Assembly: GCA_002256345.1 (NCBI GenBank)
Contig: NKIY01000014.1
Location: 1-64,000, forward strand
Direction of reading: 5' to 3'
Origin: Bradyrhizobiaceae bacterium PARB1
GTDB taxonomy: Bacteria; Pseudomonadota; Alphaproteobacteria; Rhizobiales; Xanthobacteraceae
Length of the DNA: 64,000 nt
The notes beneath the pieces are model-generated. The model saw nothing but the letters and a program-made list of their open reading frames with translations, did not search any database and was not told the origin of the DNA. Positions within the stretch are counted from its first letter, which is position 1. Every line of letters starts with the position of its first letter. Shown piece by piece: positions 17,162-24,831 of the stretch. The translations under genes and the position numbers were made by a program.

Positions 17162-17724
17162 CCTTCGATTCTTCCAACGAGGCACCGATTTATCGCAGGC
17201 CGGCACCGATATATCCAATGGCTGAGCTGATGCTGTGCTCCTTGGCGAGGCGTCGAAACTGATCGACCCGCACTCGTCTTGCGTCAGGGATGGCCGCCCG
17301 TGAGGGGGAAGACCCGATTGCGGGGCTTCAGCGTAGCCGCCAGCCCGGCCCTCAAGGGCGACGCCCACCTTCTCCGGAAGGGGTCGATGGAGAGACCTTC
17401 CGCCACAGTGCCGGACATTTCCAGCAATCGGTCATCTAAGCGATGAGAGCTAGAACGCGGGCCGCCGAAAGGTTATGAATCGGGCGGGGCGGTACGCGCT
17501 GCCCTGGGGCGTGGAAACCCCTACGAACGGTTTGGTGCCGGCCGTTACGGCGCCGCACTCCTTGACCTTATGGTCGGGGGGCCTGTGGCGTATGCAACAG
17601 GTTCACCCGAACTAAAGGCCACAGGGCCGTTTCGTACGGTTTCCAACTCCCCGATCACCAAGAGTCAGCGAGAGATGGTTTGCGGGGGCGTACCGCAGAC
17701 GCACTCTCACCAGGGGAGAGCGCG
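17162..17724. other. Divergent intergenic region of 563 bases
   Basis: No gene recognised. It separates the minus-strand maintenance block from the plus-strand toxin/quorum block. It contains an imperfect inverted repeat, GGCCTGTGGC (17580-17589) and GCCACAGGGCC (17618-17628), with one bulged base. Regions of this kind can hold promoters or a transfer origin; nothing here proves either. Confidence 0.4.
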
Positions 17725-18033
17725 GTGCCTCGATTTGAAACGGCACAAGCGGGATCATTGGAGGCGCGAACCATCGCCGCGCATCGGGCCTATGTGACTG
17801 CGCTGGCGGCATGGGAGCGGACCGTTCACCTGGCGACGTGCCCGGCCTGTCGGTCGGAGCACGTTTCCGCCGAGCAGCAGCAGCGTCTGTGCGACGCCGC
17901 AGAGGCCGAGAAAGAGCGCCGCCGCGCCGCCTTTCGCGACCTCTGCGACGAGCTCGGCTTCGTGCCGACCGGCCACGGGATCGGCTTGTCGGTCGAAGGG
18001 CAATCCTGTTGCCATGGCCGCTCAGCGAGCTGA
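17725..18033 (+). CDS. Hypothetical protein with CxxC and Cys/His residues, 102 residues
   Basis: GTG start chosen because GGGGAG lies 8 bases upstream; the frame is also open from 17680. The N-terminal helix (ARTIAAHRAYVTALAAWERT) leads to ATCPACRSEHVSAEQQQRLC, a possible small zinc site. A helical segment follows (AEKERRRAAFRDLCDELGF), then a Cys-Cys-His tail. I do not recognise the family. It is the first plus-strand gene before the second toxin-antitoxin pair. Confidence 0.6.
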   Translation: MPRFETAQAGSLEARTIAAHRAYVTALAAWERTVHLATCPACRSEHVSAEQQQRLCDAAEAEKERRRAAFRDLCDELGFVPTGHGIGLSVEGQSCCHGRSAS

Positions 18034-18077
18034 TGGCCGCCGGACGACCTCGGAGGAACCGCCAGACCACGATCTCC

Positions 18078-18104
18078 TGACGAAGTTGACGAAACTGACG
18101 AAAG
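18078..18104. repeat. Three tandem 9-base repeats before the second antitoxin gene
   Basis: TGACGAAGT, TGACGAAAC and TGACGAAAG stand head to tail, 33 bases upstream of the antitoxin start. Direct repeats at this place suit a regulator-binding site; that role is inference. Confidence 0.5.
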
Positions 18105-18137
18105 CCACCATATTGGGAGCGGCATTGGAGGTGGCAC

Positions 18138-18809
18138 ATGACGGTCACGCAAAAAAAGCGCGGGAATGCGCGGAAACGAGCCGCGCGGCGCGAGCCGCTG
18201 ACGCTCGGGTTTGTAACTTCGCTCCGGGCGATCGGAAAAGACGTGGTCAGCCGCAAGGCGGCACGGGGACTCTTGTCCGGTTTTGCAAGCGCCATGAAAC
18301 GCGCGGAACGGACCGGCAAGTCTGTGCGGATGACGGTCGTGGTCGATCCCAAGGCTGCCGCTCCACAAATCGCCGTCGAGGAGGTCTCGGCCCCAAAGGG
18401 GGATAGGCTTGATACAGCCTTGGCGGCCGCGCGTCAGCGCGGCTCTGCGCGGGTCGCTGAAATCTTGAACAGCGCTGACATGCTGTCAGCCGATGCGTTT
18501 GCCGAAGAAATCGGCGCTACCCGTGAAACGGTGCACAAGAAGCGCCAACGCCACGAAGTGCTTGGTCTCGAAGGCCCGAAACGCGGCGTTCGCTTTCCGA
18601 AGTGGCAAGTCAGCGAGTCGGGCGGCCTGATCCCGAGCCTGCCCCAACTCTTTGAGGTCTTGGGAGATTACCCTTGGACGATCTACCGGTTTTTGCTTGA
18701 AGAGCATGGCGAACTTGATGGCCGCACCGGTTTGGACGCGCTCCGCGCCGGCCGCATCGCCGACGTGATGGCGACTGCGGAGACCATCGGCAGAGGCACC
18801 TTCTCCTGA
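18138..18809 (+). CDS. Xre/ParS-family antitoxin, long form
   Basis: Predicted 223 residues. The N-terminus is basic (MTVTQKKRGNARKRAARRE), and the centre holds a helix-turn-helix (SADAFAEEIGATRETVHKKR). The C-terminal third has the features of a ParS/MbcA toxin-binding domain (LPQLFEVLGDYPWTIYRFL, then a GLDALRAGRIADVMATAE helix). It is directly followed by a RES toxin gene, 20 bases away. GGAGG lies 6 bases before the ATG. It is about twice as long as the antitoxin at 7184, so the two pairs are not a recent duplication. Confidence 0.8.
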   Translation: MTVTQKKRGNARKRAARREPLTLGFVTSLRAIGKDVVSRKAARGLLSGFASAMKRAERTGKSVRMTVVVDPKAAAPQIAVEEVSAPKGDRLDTALAAARQRGSARVAEILNSADMLSADAFAEEIGATRETVHKKRQRHEVLGLEGPKRGVRFPKWQVSESGGLIPSLPQLFEVLGDYPWTIYRFLLEEHGELDGRTGLDALRAGRIADVMATAETIGRGTFS

Positions 18810-18829
18810 CTGGGTCGTCCCTAGGACCC

Positions 18830-19432
18830 TTGCCGCCGGCCGGGTTTGCATCGCGCACGCTATCGCTTGTCGATGTTGCGCGTGGTGCGGTATGGCGGCG
18901 GCTTTACCAGAACCGCTTTCCGAACGCGCTTGGGTACGGTTTCAGCCCTAGCCGGTTCAGCGATCCTGAGACGACATTGGTTTTCCCCGAGCGTTTCGGC
19001 GTCGTTTACTTCGGTAACAGCATCAAGGTGTGTTTCGTCGAAGCAATTCTGCGGGACCGAGGGGTCGCCCGAACCCATACCTTCCCGATCGAATGGTCGG
19101 AGCTCGAGGCCTGGACTTGCGCTGAGGTTCGGGTCGAGGATCCGTTACGGGTCGTCGATCTGCGTGGCGATGGTCTGGTTCGGATGGGAATTCCGACCGA
19201 TGTCGCTCGCGCAAGCTCGCAGGGTCTTGCCCGCATCTGGTCGCGGGCACTATGGGCGCATGACGCGCACCCTGACGGCCTCATGTATGACTCGCGGCTC
19301 AACGGGGAGACGAACGTCGTTGTCTTCGATCGAGCTATACCAAAGCTCACAACGATCACCACGCCACGACTCGTCGATTGCCGCGACGATCTTGCGACGA
19401 TCCTCACCGATTTGGACCTAGCCATCGTCTGA
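18830..19432 (+). CDS. RES-domain toxin, second pair
   Basis: Predicted 200 residues with a TTG start: an in-frame stop just upstream (18821-18823) leaves no ATG or GTG near the domain start, and AGGA lies 5 bases before it. RES features are AVWRRLYQNRFPNALGYGF, SRFSDPE with the conserved Arg, FGVVYFGNSIKVCFVEAI with the conserved Glu, and RASSQG with the Ser. The family is known for NAD+ cleavage. Weak TTG initiation would keep toxin output low relative to the antitoxin (inference). It has little similarity to the RES protein at 7506 outside the family core. Confidence 0.8.
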   Translation: MPPAGFASRTLSLVDVARGAVWRRLYQNRFPNALGYGFSPSRFSDPETTLVFPERFGVVYFGNSIKVCFVEAILRDRGVARTHTFPIEWSELEAWTCAEVRVEDPLRVVDLRGDGLVRMGIPTDVARASSQGLARIWSRALWAHDAHPDGLMYDSRLNGETNVVVFDRAIPKLTTITTPRLVDCRDDLATILTDLDLAIV

Positions 19433-19571
19433 ACTGCGATAAAGCCCTGTGACTTACCGACTGGAGCCTGCCCACCGCGGTCAGAACGCTTCTAAAGTTG
19501 TGCAACCCGTGGGCGCACCGTCGCGCAATGGTGCTTTGTGACCATACCGCTCAGATGCGGTTCATGACCAA

Positions 19572-19594
19572 CTCGGCTTGTCCCACAAGCCGAG
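19572..19594 (+). promoter_or_regulatory. Perfect hairpin/dyad touching the LuxI ribosome site
   Basis: Arms CTCGGCTTGT (19572-19581) and ACAAGCCGAG (19585-19594) are perfectly complementary with a 3-base CCC spacer. The right arm shares three bases with the Shine-Dalgarno GAGGAG (19592-19597), and the ATG follows at 19604. As DNA it could be an operator; as RNA it could hide the ribosome site. Confidence 0.7.
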
Positions 19595-19603
19595 GAGTCT
19601 TCA

Positions 19604-20227
19604 ATGCTCATGGTTATTCCCGGCTCGGACATCAGTCGGCATGCCACACTGATGGATCGAGTCTTCCGTTTCCGTCATGCTATATTTGTCGAGGAGAAGG
19701 GCTGGACTGAGCTGCGCCAGCCGAACGGCCTGGAGCGCGATCGCTTCGACGATGTTCACGCCATCCACCATATCTGCCTGCGCGGCGATGAGATCGTTGG
19801 GTATCAGCGTCTTCTGCCGACCAACAGGCCACATCTTCTCAGCGACGTCCTGGCCGATTTGTGCCATCGCCGGCCGCCTCGCGGCCCGCGCGTCTTCGAG
19901 TGGACGCGCTTCTGTGTCGCCCCTGGTAGCCGCGAGATGCGGCCGCGCGCCGATGGTCCGTTTCTCGAGCTCGCGCAAGGCGTCGTCGAATGGGGGATGG
20001 CACACCGGGTCGATACCGTCACGGTCGCGATCGATTGGCGTCTCATGGTGATCGCCATGCAGTTGCGCTTCTTCGTACGACCTCTGGGCTTTCCCAAGCG
20101 CATCGGCCGCGACGAAGTGGTCGCGCTGCGAATGTCCTTCAACCGCGAGACGCTTGCCACGATCCGCCAAGCGCGTGGGTGTGATGAGCCAGTGCTGCCG
20201 AACCTGCCGCTACCGACGGCGGCTTAA
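19604..20227 (+). CDS. LuxI-family acyl-homoserine-lactone synthase
   Basis: Predicted 207 residues, the usual family length. Conserved residues are in place: Arg24, Phe28 and Trp34 (FRFRHAIFVEEKGW), Asp46/Asp49, Arg69 (VGYQRLLPT), and Glu99/Arg102 (FEWTRFCV). Such enzymes build acyl-homoserine lactones from SAM and an acyl donor. On conjugative elements (TraI type) the signal usually switches on transfer. No LuxR-type receptor lies within the window. GAGGAG is 6 bases upstream, overlapped by the hairpin at 19572-19594. The gene is followed by a small gene behind AGGAGG. Confidence 0.9.
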   Translation: MLMVIPGSDISRHATLMDRVFRFRHAIFVEEKGWTELRQPNGLERDRFDDVHAIHHICLRGDEIVGYQRLLPTNRPHLLSDVLADLCHRRPPRGPRVFEWTRFCVAPGSREMRPRADGPFLELAQGVVEWGMAHRVDTVTVAIDWRLMVIAMQLRFFVRPLGFPKRIGRDEVVALRMSFNRETLATIRQARGCDEPVLPNLPLPTAA

Positions 20228-20264
20228 CCGCGCACGCGTCAAGACAGGATAGGAGGAACGTCAG

Positions 20265-20510
20265 GTGATTCGGACCACCGATACAAAGATTGTCGCTCAG
20301 GAGCTGCTCACGCGGTACGACCATGCACGTGCTGTGACACTCATTGGACGAACGCTGCAGAAGGCGTTGTTTGCAGGCCGCTCCGATGAGGTTGTCTTCT
20401 GGGCGCTTGTGCATGCGCACTATCGCGGTGGCGATCTTTGCGGGTCGATCGAAGAGCAACTGAGCGCCTTTTCGGCCTTCATTATTCGCGATCCCAGCGA
20501 AATGAACTGA
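20265..20510 (+). CDS. Small hypothetical protein downstream of the LuxI gene, 81 residues
   Basis: GTG start with a strong AGGAGG 8 bases upstream, 37 bases after the synthase stop, so very likely co-transcribed. It is a soluble helical protein beginning MIRTTDTKIVAQELLTRYDH, with YRGGDLCGSIEEQLSAFSAF near the end. No family recognised. The position suggests a role tied to quorum sensing, but nothing in the sequence shows it. Confidence 0.6.
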   Translation: MIRTTDTKIVAQELLTRYDHARAVTLIGRTLQKALFAGRSDEVVFWALVHAHYRGGDLCGSIEEQLSAFSAFIIRDPSEMN

Positions 20511-20632
20511 GACGCAAAGACATCCTGAGAGCGTCCTTGCCGCTAGCGGGATGCCCAAAATCTGGCTACTCGGAACAGCGATGGCGAGGACGCGGCCATT
20601 TCGTGGCGCCCCACCCATCGCGGGTCGAGACG

Positions 20633-21337
20633 CTAGACATCGGTTGGCGATACGACGATCGATGCGCTGTTGGCTGGCGGCGGGTTGGCGGCGATGCCGG
20701 TCGAGGTGGGGAAGTCGCCGGGCCCGGAGGGGCCGCAGACGGCTTGGCCGTCCTGGCAGTTTGGATTTGCCATCGCCCGCGCATTATTCGCCATGCGGCA
20801 GATGGTGGTTCCGTTGATATCCGCGAAGCCGGAGCATTTGCCGGAGTTCAGCATCTTCTGGCAATTGCCGGCGCCGAGCTGAATGCAGGCGGCAATAAAG
20901 CTGGCGTCGACCTTTTGGCCGTCGAAGGTCGACATCGAGGCCAGCTGTCTTACCGCGGGTGAATTGTAGCCGTCATTGGTCAGCTTGGCCCAGGCGTCGA
21001 CTTGGTTCTGCAGCGACATACAGCCGTAGCCCGCCCGATCGGTGCCGGCATATTTTTGGACATTGGCATTGTTGAGCTGGAAGATGCCAGTGCAGCAGCT
21101 GCCATTGTAGTTGCCTTTGTTGCCGCCCGACTCGAAGCGCCCCAATCCACCAAGCGAACAGGATGTGCCTTTGAGGTCATCCCGCAGTGGAGAGCTCCTC
21201 ACGGCATCGGTGATGTCCTGAGCAGAGTAATTGGTGCGCTCGCAATATTGCGCTGCCATCGCCTGTCCGGCGCCAAATAAAAGAACGCTAGAGCGAAGAA
21301 CAAGGAATAATACTCGACTACTGACGCGCATGCACAT
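20633..21337 (-). CDS. Exported lysozyme-like (transglycosylase-like) conjugation-associated protein
   Basis: Predicted 234 residues with a signal peptide (MRVSSRVLFLVLRSSVLLFG, cleavage after QAMA). The mature part has FESGGNKGNYNG and CCTGIFQLNN, which look like the Glu-Ser-Gly and G-x-x-Q segments of lysozyme-like transglycosylases, plus eight or more Cys. It could open peptidoglycan for the transfer channel, parallel to VirB1; this is inference. The start at 21337 has GGAGG 6 bases upstream. It is the last gene of the minus operon that begins at 25326. Confidence 0.6.
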   Translation of the reverse strand: MCMRVSSRVLFLVLRSSVLLFGAGQAMAAQYCERTNYSAQDITDAVRSSPLRDDLKGTSCSLGGLGRFESGGNKGNYNGSCCTGIFQLNNANVQKYAGTDRAGYGCMSLQNQVDAWAKLTNDGYNSPAVRQLASMSTFDGQKVDASFIAACIQLGAGNCQKMLNSGKCSGFADINGTTICRMANNARAMANPNCQDGQAVCGPSGPGDFPTSTGIAANPPPANSASIVVSPTDV

Positions 21338-21361
21338 CGATTCCCTCCGCATCCTAGAACG

Positions 21362-21928
21362 TCATTTGAGCGAATACACTCGCGCGCAGCTCGGCACATC
21401 ATGGCCGCCAATCGTGGTGCGGAAGCTGATCGTGCCGGCGGCCGGATCGTAGCGCGTGTAGGAACTATCATTGCGGTTCTTCGCTGGCAGGTCGGGATCC
21501 GCGTGATCCGTGTAGCAGCCGGTGTCGGACTTGATGGTTAGGACCTTGCCGTTCTCGATCGTGACAATGCGCAGAGGGCAAGTTGACGGTTCGATCTCGG
21601 CCCCCTTGTCATTGGCTCCGCTGTCGCAGGCGCGAGACAGCGCTGTGCTGACAATGATGGTGCGGTTGCCGTCGCGATAGGTCGAGGCGAGCGCGGTGAC
21701 CAGCGCGTTTCTGCCGCCGAGGGGCCGCTTGAGCTCGGTGGTCACGTAGGCGTTGGCCTCGCGGATAACGTCGGGCCAGACTAGCGTCTGTAACAGATCA
21801 GTCGTCGATGGGATTTGGAAATTATAATAGCTCATTGGCTGCCAGCGACTGGCAGATTGATCCTGCGCGACTGCGATGCCTGGAATGGCGAGCAGCGCAA
21901 TGATCGGGACGGTGAACATAAATCGCAT
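21362..21928 (-). CDS. Exported hypothetical protein, paralogue of the next gene
   Basis: Predicted 188 residues with signal peptide MRFMFTVPIIALLAIPGIAV. The mature part begins near SRWQPMSYYNFQ and includes a CPLRIV motif and two further Cys. The gene at 22072 shows the same layout (WRPLSYANLQ, CPLRIA, Cys near the C-terminus), so they are diverged tandem duplicates. Function unknown; an envelope role in transfer, such as entry exclusion, is possible. AGGAGG precedes the ATG. Confidence 0.7.
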   Translation of the reverse strand: MRFMFTVPIIALLAIPGIAVAQDQSASRWQPMSYYNFQIPSTTDLLQTLVWPDVIREANAYVTTELKRPLGGRNALVTALASTYRDGNRTIIVSTALSRACDSGANDKGAEIEPSTCPLRIVTIENGKVLTIKSDTGCYTDHADPDLPAKNRNDSSYTRYDPAAGTISFRTTIGGHDVPSCARVYSLK

Positions 21929-22071
21929 CGAAGCCTCCTGACGCTGGGACGGCCAACCAGCATGGCACGGCCGCACGCGCGGTCCAGGCCGCGCGCTAGC
22001 GCGCCCCGCAGGGGTCACCTTGACGGCGCCTGAAGCGGGCGTGGCACGATGATGGGCAGGCCTGCGGCGTT

Positions 22072-22725
22072 TCATTGTGGATAAAGCGCGATGTTTTGAG
22101 AGCAGCCATCGAGAGCATGGTGATCGATGACGACGCCGGTCTTCACGGTCTTGGTAGCAACATCGTAGGAGGCGTAAGAAACAGCCTGGTCCGGATCGGT
22201 GCTCTTGCCGGCGAGGGGCGAAGCGAGTTCGAGAAAACAGGCGCGGCCGCCGTCGAGGGTCCGAACTTGGGTACCCTCATAAACAGCAATCCGTAGCGGG
22301 CAGAGTTTTACGGTCGCGCCGGCGGCCGGGCGCACCTCCTTGAGCGTGCAGCCGGTGACCGTGTTGAGGATCGAGAGGACGACGGACTTCGTGGGGCTCC
22401 AAATCACAAAATGGGCCTCCGTCACGGGAGCGTTGCCGTGAGAGTATCGAAGATCACCACGTACCTTGTAAGCGCGATTATTGGCGTCAATGGCGTCCTT
22501 CCAGATATCGAGATAGGTCTCGGTCTGCGGTGAGGACTCCTGCAGGTTCGCATACGACAGCGGCCGCCAAGCTCCTGGGTCGGGCGTCAGCGATTGTGTG
22601 TGAGCGCCAGTTGTAAGTTGGACCATCATCATCCCCGCGACCAAGGCGCGCGCGCAGCGCCATCCGAGCCCGCTTCCTTTCAAAGGAAGATAACATCTAA
22701 TATATTGTCTTTGCTTTGTCGACAC
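22072..22725 (-). CDS. Exported hypothetical protein, paralogue of the previous gene
   Basis: Predicted 217 residues from a GTG with AAGGAAG 6 bases upstream. A TTG at about 22683 is an alternative start and would give a more usual signal peptide. The hydrophobic segment (ARALVAGMMMVQLTTGAH) is followed by WRPLSYANLQ, CPLRIAVYEG and a Cys-containing C-terminus, mirroring the 188-residue protein. The first codons overlap the 19-base repeated motif at 22692-22710, which makes the exact start uncertain. It lies 10 bases after the lipoprotein gene. Confidence 0.65.
   Translation of the reverse strand: MSTKQRQYIRCYLPLKGSGLGWRCARALVAGMMMVQLTTGAHTQSLTPDPGAWRPLSYANLQESSPQTETYLDIWKDAIDANNRAYKVRGDLRYSHGNAPVTEAHFVIWSPTKSVVLSILNTVTGCTLKEVRPAAGATVKLCPLRIAVYEGTQVRTLDGGRACFLELASPLAGKSTDPDQAVSYASYDVATKTVKTGVVIDHHALDGCSQNIALYPQ
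22692..22710. repeat. 19-base motif, copy 1
   Basis: AACATCTAATATATTGTCT is identical to 25384-25402. It is AT-rich against a GC-rich background and sits at the start of the 217-residue gene. It lacks the right-hand arm that makes the other copy a full dyad. Confidence 0.7.
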
Positions 22726-22735
22726 GACCGCTTCC

Positions 22736-23284
22736 TTATTCGTAGCGGGGCCGACCCGGCACCCACCACCAGAAGTCCTTCGGTGAGTGCTCGCGATTGC
22801 GCCACGGGGCAGCCGTCACAGGCGGATCGACGGGCTGCATGTTCCACACCGCGCCGTAGTAATAAAAATTCACCGTCTCGCGGCGTAGCTTCCTCCCGGA
22901 AGCGTCGAGGAAATCCGTGGCGCAATGCACGACGGGGCCGCGGTAGCGGGTCACGCGCTCGGTCTGTTCGTCAAGGGCGCCTGGCTTGCATCCGAACAGC
23001 CAGATCGACGGCGGGTCAGGGCGCTCCGCCGGCGCGGCGGCGATCAGGCGAAGATAGGCGGCGTTTGCCTCCAGCTGCGTGGGATAGGGGAAGCGCTCGG
23101 TGAGCAGCGGCGCGAAGGTCGAGCGATCCGGCGCATATTCGAGTCGGCCCGGGCTGACCTGAGCAGGACTGTAAAGCGGCTCCGGCGCGGGCGATCCGAG
23201 ATCCACCACCGGCGCGGCCGGTGTGGCGCAGCCGGCCAGGATGATCAGCAGCGGCACGATCAGACCATGGGTTCGGTGGATCAT
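22736..23284 (-). CDS. Predicted outer-membrane lipoprotein, 182 residues
   Basis: Signal peptide MIHRTHGLIVPLLIILAGC with lipobox LAGC, so lipid attachment at Cys19 is expected. The mature part is Pro-rich at first, then YPTQLEANAAYLRLIAAAP, and ends WWWVPGRPRYE. No known domain. The start overlaps the stop of the nuclease-like gene upstream (ATGA), so the two are coupled. It is part of the minus-strand exported-protein operon facing the virB genes. Confidence 0.75.
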   Translation of the reverse strand: MIHRTHGLIVPLLIILAGCATPAAPVVDLGSPAPEPLYSPAQVSPGRLEYAPDRSTFAPLLTERFPYPTQLEANAAYLRLIAAAPAERPDPPSIWLFGCKPGALDEQTERVTRYRGPVVHCATDFLDASGRKLRRETVNFYYYGAVWNMQPVDPPVTAAPWRNREHSPKDFWWWVPGRPRYE

Positions 23285-23871
23285 GGTGTTACCTCGCCGC
23301 TCGCCGTCGCCCGGCGTTTGCCGTCGGAACCAACCCGCCAATCCCACGGCATCTGAAAGGTGCTGGACCATAGACCGCGATAGGCTTTGCGGGCGTCCTG
23401 TTCTGCGAGCGCATAGGCGCGGATGCCGGGATCATGCGGGGAGGGCGGCCGTGCGACAGCGATGCCCTCGCGCACCATGTCCGCGGCGATATCCGGATGA
23501 CCCGCCGAAGCGCAGCGCACGAGATGCTCACCAGCGTCATCGCGCAGCGTGCTGCAGGCGAGCCAGACGTTAAGCGTCGCCGTCACGAGCCAGGCGATCG
23601 CCATTGTGCCGCAAGGCCAGGGCTGGCGGCCGCGCTGCGCGGTTTGATCCGGCGCGCAGGTGTCGATTCCATAGAGCCGATAGACCGCATGAGTCTCGAT
23701 GTCGCGGAAGCGCGTGCCGTCAATCACCTCAACCCGCAATGGCGGCGACTGTACCGCGGCCTTCGGTGAATAGAGTCCCGAAGCCGCATCGGGCGTCTGA
23801 GCAAGGCTCGCCCCGCCGCCGAGAACTGCCAGTCCAGACAGTGCAGCAACAACGAGTTTAGGCGGCGACAT
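23281..23871 (-). CDS. Exported thermonuclease-like (SNase-fold) protein
   Basis: Predicted 196 residues with an N-terminal signal segment (LVVAALSGLAVLGGGASLAQ). The core RVEVIDGTRFRDI and VYRLYGIDTCAPDQ matches the start of the staphylococcal-nuclease fold. The usual catalytic Arg-Asp-Glu set is not obvious, so it may be inactive. Homologues occur in conjugation operons of this type. It overlaps the SSB gene by 14 bases and the lipoprotein gene by 4. A related protein is encoded at 24228. Confidence 0.65.
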   Translation of the reverse strand: MSPPKLVVAALSGLAVLGGGASLAQTPDAASGLYSPKAAVQSPPLRVEVIDGTRFRDIETHAVYRLYGIDTCAPDQTAQRGRQPWPCGTMAIAWLVTATLNVWLACSTLRDDAGEHLVRCASAGHPDIAADMVREGIAVARPPSPHDPGIRAYALAEQDARKAYRGLWSSTFQMPWDWRVGSDGKRRATASGEVTP

Positions 23872-24196
23872 CGTCGCGCGATCCGAGATCGAATTTGTGG
23901 AAGACAGTGGCGATAATGTCGGTCGTGTAGACTGTTTCGCCGTCTTTCTTGTAGGAGCCGTCCGCGATGCGACATTCGGCATAGACTGCATCGCCCTTCG
24001 CGATATTCGCGATCGCCCATTCGGCCGCCTTCTCATTGAGGATCGTGACCGTCACCCAATCGGTCTCTTCCCGGCGCTCGCCCTTGGCGTCGGTCCAGGC
24101 GCGGTCGGTCGCCACGTTGATCTTGGCAGCCTTGCTGAACGCCTTGGGCGTTTGGCCGACACGGCCGCGCAAGATGAACAGATTTGTCGTTCTCAT
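23858..24196 (-). CDS. ssb: Single-stranded-DNA-binding protein
   Basis: Predicted 112 residues, a single OB fold: MRTTNLFILRGRVGQTPKA, the ATDRAWTDAKGERREETDWV strand pair, and VTILNEKAAEWAIANIAKGD. It lacks the long acidic tail of chromosomal SSB. Plasmid SSBs coat the transferred strand in the recipient. AGGAGG lies 6 bases before the ATG. It sits inside an operon of exported proteins, which is unusual for a cytoplasmic protein. Confidence 0.8.
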   Translation of the reverse strand: MRTTNLFILRGRVGQTPKAFSKAAKINVATDRAWTDAKGERREETDWVTVTILNEKAAEWAIANIAKGDAVYAECRIADGSYKKDGETVYTTDIIATVFHKFDLGSRDDVAA

Positions 24197-24227
24197 GGAT
24201 CTTCCTCCTTGGGTTGCTGGATGGTTG

Positions 24228-24830
24228 TCAGGGTGTTGGTGATCTGGATGCAGGCGCAGGAGAGGTGGCCGGCGCATTTTGATGCAGCGCGCGCAGGATG
24301 ATGGCGTTTGGATCGGGCAGGTCGGCAAAATCCCAAAGACCCGCTTTGGCGCGCTGCGCCACGAGCTGCGCGACGAAATAAGGTGGGTGCACCGGCTGGC
24401 CGTCAGGCTTCAGGGCCGCAAAGGCAAAGCCCGTTGCGATCAAAGCGGTGCCGAGATCGATTCGCGAACCAGCCCCCGCGCCCCTGACGCGCGTTGCCAG
24501 GCAGAATACGAAGACGGTGCGCGTCTCAGGTTGCTCGGCTGCGTGGTAGCATTCGGGACGCAGATCGCGCGTCAGCGCCACCAGCATCGCGAGCGACGCC
24601 TCACCGCAGTCGCGCTTGAGACCATGGACATTGGTGAAGCTCGTTCCGCGCAGGCAGGCCTGCACACCGTAAAGCCGATAGGTGACGCCGGCGTCGGACC
24701 AACTGTCTCCGGTAAGATAAAGCGCCGTGGCGGGAACTGCAAACCAGCGGGACTCAGCGGCTTGCGCCGGTGTCGCGCCGAAGCCGGTGAGCAACGCAAA
24801 GAAAGCGACGGCGGCTCGTGCACACCGCAT
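24228..24830 (-). CDS. Exported SNase-like paralogue
   Basis: Predicted 200 residues. Signal peptide MRCARAAVAFFALLTGFGAT (cleavage near QAAES), then LYLTGDSWSDAGVTYRLYGV, matching the VYRLYGID core of the 23281 protein. Conserved Cys pairs are shared (ACLRG, KRDCGEA). It is probably a diverged paralogue, again without a clear catalytic set. The start follows the stop of the Cys-rich gene by one base. Function in the transfer apparatus is inferred from context only. Confidence 0.6.
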   Translation of the reverse strand: MRCARAAVAFFALLTGFGATPAQAAESRWFAVPATALYLTGDSWSDAGVTYRLYGVQACLRGTSFTNVHGLKRDCGEASLAMLVALTRDLRPECYHAAEQPETRTVFVFCLATRVRGAGAGSRIDLGTALIATGFAFAALKPDGQPVHPPYFVAQLVAQRAKAGLWDFADLPDPNAIILRALHQNAPATSPAPASRSPTP

Positions 24831-24831
24831 T

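Noticed and set aside
19572-19594. The hairpin before the LuxI gene as a transcription terminator
   Set aside because: No T-run follows; the ribosome site and start codon come directly after it.
23281-24830. Calling the two SNase-like proteins active nucleases
   Set aside because: The fold-opening motif is visible, but the catalytic Arg/Asp/Glu set could not be identified in either.
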